Source: Defluviicoccus sp046348835 (GTDB lineage: Bacteria; Pseudomonadota; Alphaproteobacteria; Rhodospirillales; Defluviicoccaceae). From it: 64,000 nucleotides of DNA. The notes beneath the pieces were generated by a model. It saw nothing but the letters and a program-made list of their open reading frames with translations. It had not been told where the DNA came from and searched no databases. The stretch is from positions 1-64,000 of the forward strand of contig JAXMDM010000004.1 of assembly GCA_046348835.1 (NCBI GenBank), given 5' to 3'. The position numbers were made by a program, and so were the translations under genes. Positions 57,963 to 64,000 of the stretch are shown here, piece by piece (positions within the stretch are counted from its first letter, which is position 1; each line of letters starts with the position of its first letter).

Positions 57963-58400
57963 TTAGCGGCGAAGGCCCTGGAAGCTCTCCACCAGCCCGC
58001 TGCTGGAGCGCGCCACACCCATGATCACGTTGTCGTCGGCGCCGAGGGTGGCCTGGACCACCGTCGCGGTATAGGTCGGACCGCCCGCAAACGCATGGGT
58101 CAGGGATCCGGTCACCCGGCAGCTGCTGGTGATGTTGAGGGTCCCGGTGACGGTGTTGCTGGCGTTGGTGTGGGTCACACAGGTTCCCGAAACGGCACCG
58201 TTGGTCACGGTCACCGAACAGCGGTTCCAGCCGGGCGTACCGGTGACGACGGTGGCGTAGACGTCCCAGGTGCCGTTGCCGGACGCCTTGGTGCACGCCG
58301 CCGCGGCGATCGCCGGTGCCAGCAAAACGGCGACGGCGACGGCGGCGATCAGGCCCGCCCGCCTGGTCGCCACGGACGACACAGAACCGGTTGATTTCAT
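57963..58400 (-). CDS. Exported protein of unknown function
   Basis: No family is recognised. I start at ATG 58400 (MKSTGSVSSVATRRAGLIAA) behind AAGGAG; the ATG at 58421 has no such site. A signal peptide ends near APAIAAAACTK. The mature part, about 107 residues, is Thr/Ser/Val/Asn-rich and beta-like, with four Cys that could form two disulfides (ACTK, NRCSV, GTCVTH, SSCRVT). No membrane helix or catalytic motif is visible. The composition suggests a small secreted or outer-surface beta protein. It converges on the cytochrome gene. Confidence 0.7.
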   Translation of the reverse strand: MKSTGSVSSVATRRAGLIAAVAVAVLLAPAIAAAACTKASGNGTWDVYATVVTGTPGWNRCSVTVTNGAVSGTCVTHTNASNTVTGTLNITSSCRVTGSLTHAFAGGPTYTATVVQATLGADDNVIMGVARSSSGLVESFQGLRR

Positions 58401-58717
58401 CACCACTCCTTCCTTTTCCACGCGCTGTTCGCGCTCATCGACCCATCACGGCGCGAAGGGTGAGGGAAGGTCGCGGCCGCAGCGATGCCGGCCGGTTGGC
58501 GAGGCCGACGCAGGCCCCCCGGCTCCGGACAGCACCCACCGGCGGGAACCTCTTGGCCTCCCCAGGATCACCCCCCCGCACATGCGGTATTTTTGGCCCA
58601 TAACGCACGTGCCCCTAGGGACCCCGGGCGTTCAGCCACACCATAACTAACCTAAATGAGGATATAGCTCGATGACAACCGCTAATGCGGCGAGGGCGCT
58701 CGTGGCCTATCTGGCCC
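58401..58717. other. Intergenic region upstream of the exported protein
   Basis: The region holds the ribosome-binding site and promoter of the exported protein on the minus strand. A 28-codon plus-strand frame (ATG 58672) overlaps the chaB end and has no convincing support. Nothing else is seen. Confidence 0.35.
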
Positions 58718-58951
58718 TTATGTGGGCTCCCGTGGGACCCACCGGTCGCCGCGCTTGACGTACTTGCGCTTGACTGCCGCCCAGGCGACCCGGTTCGCCG
58801 TCTCCTCCAGCGACGCCCCGCCCCGGCGCTTGTGGGCCGGCGCGTACTCCGCGTAAGCGCTGTTGAAGGTCTCGAGGAAGATCTCCTGGGCGTGCTGCGG
58901 GAGATGGCTGCGCACCCGCTCCGGAAGATCGTCGGTGGTCCGATAGGGCAT
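58718..58951 (-). CDS. chaB: ChaB family protein
   Basis: A 77-residue cytoplasmic protein: MPYRTTDDLPERVRSHLPQH, AQEIFLETFNSAYAEY, ASLEETANRVAWAAVKRKYV and a GDRWVPR ending, which together are the ChaB signature. ChaB was named as a putative regulator of the ChaA cation antiporter in E. coli, but no chaA is visible here and its true role is unsettled. It lies 26 bases downstream of the aldo/keto reductase gene on the same strand. Confidence 0.88.
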   Translation of the reverse strand: MPYRTTDDLPERVRSHLPQHAQEIFLETFNSAYAEYAPAHKRRGGASLEETANRVAWAAVKRKYVKRGDRWVPREPT

Positions 58952-58977
58952 CCGGTCCTCCCAGGGCTACGGGCTGG

Positions 58978-59937
58978 CTACAGGCTGTCCATGTAGCGGA
59001 CCATGCGCGCGCGCATCTCTGCGTCGGGCAGCGGCCCCCACAGCGCACCCATGTTCTGACGCAGATGGGAGATGCGGGAGGTGGCGGGAATGGCGCAGGT
59101 CACCGCCGGATGGGATATCACGAACTTCAGGAAGAACTGGGCCCAGTTGGCGCAGTCGATCTCGGCGGCGAAGTCCGGTAGCGGCCTCTGGCCGACCAGC
59201 GAGAACAACTCCTTGGTGCGGAACGGCCGGTTGATGATGACCGCCAGACCGCGGTCGGCGGCCATCGGCAGCAGCCGCCGCTCCACCCCGCGATCGACGA
59301 TGTTGTAGCTGAACTGCACGAACTGGATGGGCTGCGCCGCCATGACCTCGGCCATTTCGTCGTGGCGGCGGCCGTGCGAGGTGGTGACGCCCACATAGCG
59401 GCACAGGCCGGCGTCCCGGTCCTCCAGCAGCTTCGGCAGCAACCCCTTCCAGTTGAGGAGGTTGTGGACCTGCATCAGGTCGAACCGATCGAGGCCCCAC
59501 AGCCGCCGGGACTCCGCCATCTGGCCCTCGGCGCGAGCGCCGAACGGCGCCCACACCTTCGTCGCCGAGAACAGATTGACCGGGCCGGGGATGTGCTTGA
59601 GGCCATAGCCGACGACCGCCTCGGACGATCCGTACATGGGGGAGGAGTCCACCAGGTTCCCCCCTTCGTCGAAGAACGCCCGGAGCACTTCCGCCCTCTC
59701 GGCCCGCAGCAACGGATCGTCGCCGACGTTGAAGGTGATCCAGGTGCCGAGCCCGATCGCCGGCAGAAGCTCGCCGGAAAACGGAATCGGCCGGACGTGG
59801 CTCGTCTCCGCAGGCACCGCCGTCAACCGGCGCGGCAGGAGCGCCGTGGCGGCGACGGCGGCGGCGACGGTCAGCGCCGCCCGGCGGGTGATCGGGGTGG
59901 GGTGAGGGGGTCGATGGGAGTCCATGCGCTGGCACAT
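58978..59937 (-). CDS. Tat-exported aldo/keto reductase
   Basis: A 319-residue protein of the aldo/keto reductase superfamily with a twin-arginine-type leader (ITRRAALTVAAAVAATALLP). The TIM-barrel catalytic tetrad is recognisable: Asp and Tyr in LVDSSPMYGSSE, Lys in LFSATKV and His in DLMQVHNLL. Conserved later segments are CRYVGVTTSHGR, QFSYNIVDRGVERRLLPMA and CAIPATSRISHLRQNM. Substrate is unknown. A periplasmic location is inferred from the leader; an alternative start at Met5 would not change it. It is probably cotranscribed with chaB. Confidence 0.88.
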   Translation of the reverse strand: MCQRMDSHRPPHPTPITRRAALTVAAAVAATALLPRRLTAVPAETSHVRPIPFSGELLPAIGLGTWITFNVGDDPLLRAERAEVLRAFFDEGGNLVDSSPMYGSSEAVVGYGLKHIPGPVNLFSATKVWAPFGARAEGQMAESRRLWGLDRFDLMQVHNLLNWKGLLPKLLEDRDAGLCRYVGVTTSHGRRHDEMAEVMAAQPIQFVQFSYNIVDRGVERRLLPMAADRGLAVIINRPFRTKELFSLVGQRPLPDFAAEIDCANWAQFFLKFVISHPAVTCAIPATSRISHLRQNMGALWGPLPDAEMRARMVRYMDSL

Positions 59938-60118
59938 TGGGATCGGCGCCGATGATCACAACGACAAGGGGCGGCAAACGCCGCGGGAACGCGATGGGAC
60001 GACGGAGGGACGAAGCTCGCTCAGCCTTGATCCACCGTGCCCCACCGTAGGCTGGTCCTGTCGGCGTCGGCACCGTACTATGCGCCGACGCTGACCGGAT
60101 CTCACGCTGGGGTGTAAC

Positions 60119-61132
60119 ATGACCATCGTCAAGGCCTACGCGGCATTGGATAAGGGAGCCCCGCTGCAATCATACGAATATGAGGCGGGAGCCCTTGCAA
60201 CGGATCATGTGGACATCGCCGTCCGCTACTGCGGCATCTGCCACAGCGATCTTAGTATGATCGATGATGAATGGGGTTTCAGCCGCTATCCGCTGGTGCC
60301 GGGGCACGAGATCGTCGGCACCGTTACCGGGGTGGGCGACAGCGTGCGTCACCTGCAGGTCGGGGACACCGTCGGCGTCGGTTGGAACTCCGGCGCCTGC
60401 ATGGCCTGCCAGCAATGCCTGTCGGGCGACCACAACCTCTGCGCCACCGCCGAAGGAACGATGGTCGGCCGCCCCGGCGGCTACGCCGAGCAGGTGCGGG
60501 TGCAGGCGACGTGGGCATTCCCGCTGCCCGACGGCCTGGCGGCAGCCGAGGCGGGACCGCTGTTCTGCGGCGGGATCACCGTGTTCAACCCGATCATCCA
60601 GAACGGCATTCTGCCTACCCACCGGGTCGGCGTCGTCGGCATCGGCGGCCTCGGCCACCTGGCGCTGCGCTTCCTCCACGCCTGGGGGTGCGAGGTGTGG
60701 GCCTTCTCCACCAGCGCCGACAAGGAGGCCGAAGCCCACAAGCTGGGGGCCGACTACTTCATCAACACCCGCGACGCGGACGCGCTGGGCAAGGTCACCG
60801 GCGCCTTCGACATGATCCTCGACACCGTCAACGTTCCCCTCGATTGGGACGCCTACATCGCCGCGCTCAAGCCGCGCGGCCGGCTGCACATCGTCGGCGC
60901 GGCGCCGCAGGTCTCGGCCGCGGTGTTTCCGCTCCTCTCCGGCCAGAAGTCCATCGGCGGCTCTCCGGTCGGTAGCCCGGCGACGATCGCGACCATGCTG
61001 CAGTTCGCCGCCCGTCACGATATCGCGCCGGTAACCGAACACTTCCCCTTGTCCCGGGTCAATGAGGCGCTGGCCCACCTGCGCGCCGGCCGCGCCCGCT
61101 ACCGCATCGTCCTCGATAACGACATGAGCTGA
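60119..61132 (+). CDS. Zinc-dependent alcohol dehydrogenase (YahK/CAD-like)
   Basis: A 337-residue medium-chain dehydrogenase. The catalytic-zinc motifs are VRYCGICHSDLSMID (Cys38) and VPGHEIVGTV. The structural-zinc lobe is GACMACQQCLSGDHNLC. The Rossmann segment VGVVGIGGLGHLALRFLHAW is NADP-type in context. It resembles bacterial cinnamyl-alcohol/aldehyde reductases such as YahK and AdhC, which reduce broad aldehydes. It starts at ATG 60119 and is divergent from the aldo/keto reductase, with 181 bases between. The physiological substrate is not predictable. Confidence 0.92.
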   Translation: MTIVKAYAALDKGAPLQSYEYEAGALATDHVDIAVRYCGICHSDLSMIDDEWGFSRYPLVPGHEIVGTVTGVGDSVRHLQVGDTVGVGWNSGACMACQQCLSGDHNLCATAEGTMVGRPGGYAEQVRVQATWAFPLPDGLAAAEAGPLFCGGITVFNPIIQNGILPTHRVGVVGIGGLGHLALRFLHAWGCEVWAFSTSADKEAEAHKLGADYFINTRDADALGKVTGAFDMILDTVNVPLDWDAYIAALKPRGRLHIVGAAPQVSAAVFPLLSGQKSIGGSPVGSPATIATMLQFAARHDIAPVTEHFPLSRVNEALAHLRAGRARYRIVLDNDMS

Positions 61133-61169
61133 GACGGCGGGGAGGAGAGCGGCCGGTCACCGGCGCCGA

Positions 61170-61589
61170 TCACAGGGCGGCGCGGATGCGCTCCGCCGCG
61201 GCGGCAATGGCGTCCCTGTCACCCGGCCGTAACGGCCAGTTGAGCGGCAGGCCATCGTCCATGCGGCGCGGCAGGACGTGCCAGTGGAAGTGCAAAACCG
61301 ATTGGGCCGCGCCCGGCCCGTTGGCCTGGACGATGTTGAGGCCGTCGGGGGCGAAGGCGGCGCGCACCGCCCGTGCCACCTTGCCGGCGACGACGATGGT
61401 GGCACTGAGCCAGGGCTCCTCCAGAACGAACAGCGTCTCCGCGTGCGTCTTCGGGATCACCAGCAGATGCCCGGGGTTGGCCGGATTGATGTCCATGAAG
61501 GCGAGGCTGCGGTCGTCCTCGTAGACGCGAAAACTCGGCACCTCGCCGCGGATGATCCGGCAGAAAATGCATGCCTCGTCCAGCGCCAT
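61170..61589 (-). CDS. HIT-family nucleotide-binding hydrolase
   Basis: A 139-residue histidine-triad protein. I start at ATG 61589 (MALDEACIFCRIIRGEVPSF) behind GGAGGG; the upstream start at 61652 overlaps the neighbouring gene. Key motifs are CIFCRIIRGEVPS, LAFMDINPANPGHLLVIPK and the triad VLHFHWHVLPRR (HxHxH form). HIT proteins cleave adenosine nucleotides such as AMP-linked amines. It sits downstream of the sugar-biosynthesis genes on the same strand, probably a housekeeping gene. Confidence 0.93.
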   Translation of the reverse strand: MALDEACIFCRIIRGEVPSFRVYEDDRSLAFMDINPANPGHLLVIPKTHAETLFVLEEPWLSATIVVAGKVARAVRAAFAPDGLNIVQANGPGAAQSVLHFHWHVLPRRMDDGLPLNWPLRPGDRDAIAAAAERIRAAL

Positions 61590-61648
61590 CGTCGTCCCTC
61601 CACCAGGTTTCCCTCGATCTCGGGAAGATATTGGAACGATGCCCCGGC

Positions 61649-62281
61649 TCACAACGGCCGGGCCGGATTGCCGGCGACCCGGCCGCCCGGGACCACGTCA
61701 CGAAGGACGTTGGAGCCGAGGCCGATCAGGCAGCCGGCCCCCAGCCGGACCCCGTGGATGATGCTGGAGCCGCTGCCCACATAGCAGTTCTCGCCGACGA
61801 CGGTGCTGCCGGCGACGGTGACGCAGGCGCCGATCAGGCTCCACGAACCGATCACCGCGTCGTGGTGAATGACCGTGTTGGGCAGGATGCACACGTGGTC
61901 GCCGATGCGGGCGTTGCTGGTGATGACCACGCCCGCCATGATCAGGACGTTGCGGCCGATCTCCGCCAAGGGCGACACCCGCGCCGTCGGGTGGACGACG
62001 CGGGCGAACCGGTCCGGGGCGACGCCGAGCCCGTCGATGATCTGACGGCGGCCCAGGTAGGACGCCGGGCTGCCCGGCACCGCCAGGACGCCGGCCGCGG
62101 CCTCGCGGACGAGGAGGTCGCGACCGGCGACCGGGTAACCGGCCACAACGCTGCCTTGCTTCGCCGGCGTATCGTCGATGAAGGCGATCAGCCGCTGACC
62201 GTCGCCGAGACAATCGATCGCCTCGAGCGCATTGCCGTTGCAGGGAAAGATCAGCAGCGGCTCACCACCGGGCACAGCCAA
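61649..62281 (-). CDS. Sugar O/N-acyltransferase (NeuD/PglD family)
   Basis: A 210-residue hexapeptide-repeat acyltransferase. The N-terminal Rossmann-like PglD_N domain (EPLLIFPCNGNALEAIDCLG, QRLIAFIDDTPAKQGSVVAG) precedes a left-handed beta-helix with imperfect hexapeptides (IGRNVLIMAGVVITSNARIG, ILPNTVIHHDAVIGSWSLIG), where HH carries the catalytic His. It ends VVPGGRVAGNPARPL. It likely transfers an acetyl group to the amino-sugar made by the DegT aminotransferase ten bases upstream, as in UDP-N-acetyl or diacetamido sugar pathways; the exact sugar is unknown. Confidence 0.88.
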   Translation of the reverse strand: MAVPGGEPLLIFPCNGNALEAIDCLGDGQRLIAFIDDTPAKQGSVVAGYPVAGRDLLVREAAAGVLAVPGSPASYLGRRQIIDGLGVAPDRFARVVHPTARVSPLAEIGRNVLIMAGVVITSNARIGDHVCILPNTVIHHDAVIGSWSLIGACVTVAGSTVVGENCYVGSGSSIIHGVRLGAGCLIGLGSNVLRDVVPGGRVAGNPARPL

Positions 62282-62291
62282 TGCCCGCTCC

Positions 62292-63413
62292 TCAGGCGGC
62301 CGGCTCTGCCACCTTCGACCGGGCGACGTCCTTGACCGCGGCGGCTACCGTTTCGCACTGGGCGGCGGTGAGCTCCGGGAACATGGGCAGCGACAGCACC
62401 TCTGCCGCGGCTTTCTCCGCCCGCGGGAACTGACCGCGCTGGTAGCCCAGGTCGGCGTAGGCGGGCAGCAGGTGGATCGGGATCGGATAATGGATGCCGG
62501 TCTGGATCCCCCTCTCCTGCAGCGCTTCCTGCCAGGCCAGCCGGTCGGCGGTTCGGATGGCATAGACGTGGTAGACGTGTCGGGCATAGGGCATCGCCGC
62601 CGGCGTCGGTACCCCGCTTCCCGCCAGCAACCGGTCGTAACGGGCCGCCGCCGCCCGCCGGCCTTCGGTCCAGGCTTCCAGATGCCGGAGCTTGACCCCC
62701 AGCACCGCCCCCTGGATGCCCTCCATGCGATAGTTGTAGCCCTTGAGCACGTGCTCGTACTTGCGCTCCGCCCCCCAGTCGCGAAGCATGCGCAAGGTGC
62801 GCAGGTAGTCGGCATTGTCGGTCGTCACCAGGCCGCCCTCGCCGTAGGCACCCAGGTTCTTGCCGGGATAGAAGCTGAAGCAGCCCAGGTCGCCCAGGCT
62901 GCCGGCGCGCCGGCCCTTGTACTCGGCGCCGTGGGCCTGGGCGGCATCCTCGATGACCACCAGCCCCCGCCGCCTGGCGATCTCCAGGATCGGATCCATA
63001 TCCGCCATCTGCCCGTAGAGGTGCACCGGCAGGATGGCTTTGGTCCGCGGGGTGATCGCCGCTTCGATGGCGGTGACGTCCATGGTGAACGACCGGGCGT
63101 CGATATCGACGAACACCGGCCTGGCGCCGGCGTAATGGATCGCCGCGACGGTGGCGACGAAGGTGAACGGGACGGTGATCACCTCATCGCCCGTGCCCAC
63201 CCCCGCCGCGAGCAGCGCCAGGTGCAGCGCACTGGTGCCGCTGTTGACGGCGACACCGTGCTTCGATTGACAGTAGGCGGCGAACGCCTCTTCGAACGCC
63301 GCCACCTTGCTGCCGAGGGTGAACTGGCAGGTGTCCAGGACCTCCTGGATTGCCGGGTTCACCTCGTCCTTGATCGAGGCATATTGAGCTTTCAGATCGA
63401 CAAACGGGATCAC
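62292..63413 (-). CDS. DegT/DnrJ/EryC1/StrS sugar aminotransferase
   Basis: A 373-residue pyridoxal-phosphate enzyme that aminates a keto-sugar nucleotide. Diagnostic parts are MIPFVDLKAQYASIKDEV, HGVAVNSGTSALHLALLAAG, GDEVITVPFTFVATVAAIHY, VIEDAAQAHGAEYKGRRAG, and the PLP-binding Lys in CFSFYPGKNLGAYGEGGLV. GIHYPIPIHLLPAY follows near the end. It resembles WbpE/WlbC-type enzymes, which make UDP-2,3-diamino sugars, but specificity is inferred only from context. It overlaps the oxidoreductase gene by four bases, and the acyltransferase follows after ten. Confidence 0.93.
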   Translation of the reverse strand: MIPFVDLKAQYASIKDEVNPAIQEVLDTCQFTLGSKVAAFEEAFAAYCQSKHGVAVNSGTSALHLALLAAGVGTGDEVITVPFTFVATVAAIHYAGARPVFVDIDARSFTMDVTAIEAAITPRTKAILPVHLYGQMADMDPILEIARRRGLVVIEDAAQAHGAEYKGRRAGSLGDLGCFSFYPGKNLGAYGEGGLVTTDNADYLRTLRMLRDWGAERKYEHVLKGYNYRMEGIQGAVLGVKLRHLEAWTEGRRAAAARYDRLLAGSGVPTPAAMPYARHVYHVYAIRTADRLAWQEALQERGIQTGIHYPIPIHLLPAYADLGYQRGQFPRAEKAAAEVLSLPMFPELTAAQCETVAAAVKDVARSKVAEPAA

Positions 63414-64000
63414 GCCGCTTTCCCCTCTCGTCTCATCATGTAGACGGTCTCACCCTTGCCCCGCATCGAGCTGGTCGCCGCCTCGATCAGCTCGACGACG
63501 CGCACCCCAAGATGGCCGTCGGTCTCCGGGACCTTGCCGTTGACGATGCAGTCGACGAAGTGCTCGCCTTCCACCCGCAACGCCTCGGTCATCGCCAACT
63601 TGGGCGCCCACATGTCCCCCATCCGATAACCGACGCGCATTTCTTGAATTTGTTCGGGATCGTCGGTGAAGCTGATGCCTTTGTCGTAAACCTTGATCTT
63701 CTCGCTCGGCTGCAGATCGTCGTAGGCGATCATCTTCTTGCTGCCGCCCAGCAGGATCTGGCGCACCTTGACCGGCGCCAGCCAGCTGACGTTGGCATGG
63801 GCGATCACGCCCGAGTCATAGAACAGGGTGATGAACGCCAGATTTTCCGGTGTTCCCGGGAAATGATTGATGCCGCTGGCGGACACCGCCACCGGGTGCT
63901 CGCCCAGCAGATAGTCGAGAATGGAGAAGTCGTGCACGGCGAGATCGGAGATGACGCTGACGTCACGCTGGAACAGGCCGAGGTTGACCCGGGTCGAGTC
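63410..64000 (-). CDS. Gfo/Idh/MocA-family sugar dehydrogenase (5' end cut by the window)
   Basis: The visible 197 codons are the C-terminal part of an NAD-dependent oxidoreductase. The frame is open to the window end, reading DSTRVNLGLFQRDVSVISDL toward AVHDFSILDYLLGEHPVAVS. INHFPGTPENLAFITLFYDS and WLAPVKVRQILLGGSKKMIA match the substrate-binding domain of the family, and SVISDLAVHDFSIL contains the usual catalytic-region DxxxHD pattern. The N-terminal Rossmann domain lies outside the window. It is probably a WbpB-like dehydrogenase acting before the DegT aminotransferase. The same-strand set of three suggests N-acylated sugar synthesis for a surface glycan. Confidence 0.9.
   Translation of the reverse strand, partial: DSTRVNLGLFQRDVSVISDLAVHDFSILDYLLGEHPVAVSASGINHFPGTPENLAFITLFYDSGVIAHANVSWLAPVKVRQILLGGSKKMIAYDDLQPSEKIKVYDKGISFTDDPEQIQEMRVGYRMGDMWAPKLAMTEALRVEGEHFVDCIVNGKVPETDGHLGVRVVELIEAATSSMRGKGETVYMMRREGKAA

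Noticed and set aside
58672..58758. 28-codon plus-strand frame near chaB
   Set aside because: Weak ribosome-binding site, overlaps the conserved chaB 3' end, and no recognisable product.

Overview
The window is high-GC chromosomal DNA, most likely from a Rhodospirillales-like alphaproteobacterium. The evidence is the codon use, the linked order rplU-rpmA-obgE-proB-proA-nadD-rsfS, and a Paracoccus-type nirXI/nirSECFDLGHJN cluster. This assignment is inferred; no rRNA gene is present. The gene set describes a facultative respirer that can oxidise H2, reduce nitrite to NO, scavenge K+ and make a surface polysaccharide.

Region by region: (1) 1-3684, minus strand: hypA-hypB-hypF-hypC-hypD, with hypF reduced to its carbamoyltransferase domain; these mature a [NiFe] hydrogenase. 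(2) 4935-10683, plus strand: a Hyb-type (group 1c-like) uptake hydrogenase, hybO-(hybA/hybB fused)-hybC-hybD, with a convergent c-type cytochrome. (3) 11.1-11.9 kb: a gene-poor stretch with a 20-bp perfect inverted repeat and a probable transposase scrap. (4) 11887-20025: kdpFABC and kdpDE, preceded by an extra 27-residue membrane peptide. (5) 20.0-21.5 kb: a graveyard of a DUF2924/serine-recombinase module and an SRPBCC gene, with one intact cupin gene inside. (6) 21494-27675: a type I-G (formerly I-U) CRISPR-Cas remnant. A four-repeat array runs directly into a cas3 that has lost its helicase, followed by intact-looking csx17, csb1 and csb2; cas1, cas2 and cas4 are absent. (7) tRNA-Ser(CGA) and a TIR-TM-YARHG protein. 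(8) 29.4-35.9 kb: housekeeping genes. (9) 37.1-44.3 kb: three Crp/Fnr regulators, a secreted metzincin protease, and an operon of a DUF2249 protein, a multi-spanning membrane protein and hemerythrins, probably for NO handling, behind a perfect TTGAC-N4-GTCAA box. (10) 44.2-57.8 kb: nirX-nirI divergent from nirSECFDLGHJN, plus a CbiX-like chelatase and a cytochrome c; the nirI/nirS intergenic region has two TTGAC-N4-GTTAA boxes. (11) 58-64 kb: small and accessory enzymes, then a Gfo/Idh-DegT-acetyltransferase set for an N-acylated sugar.

The modules connect through anaerobic energy metabolism. Hydrogenase feeds electrons to quinone, NirS spends them via periplasmic cytochromes, and the nir operon carries most of heme d1 synthesis. 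Hemerythrins and the membrane protein probably deal with NO or O2, and Crp/Fnr proteins tie this to redox state. The most unusual items are the HybA-HybB fusion, the cas3/array deletion junction, the minimal HypF, in-frame tandem-repeat tracts in proB, nirX and nirI, and the chelatase inside the nir operon.
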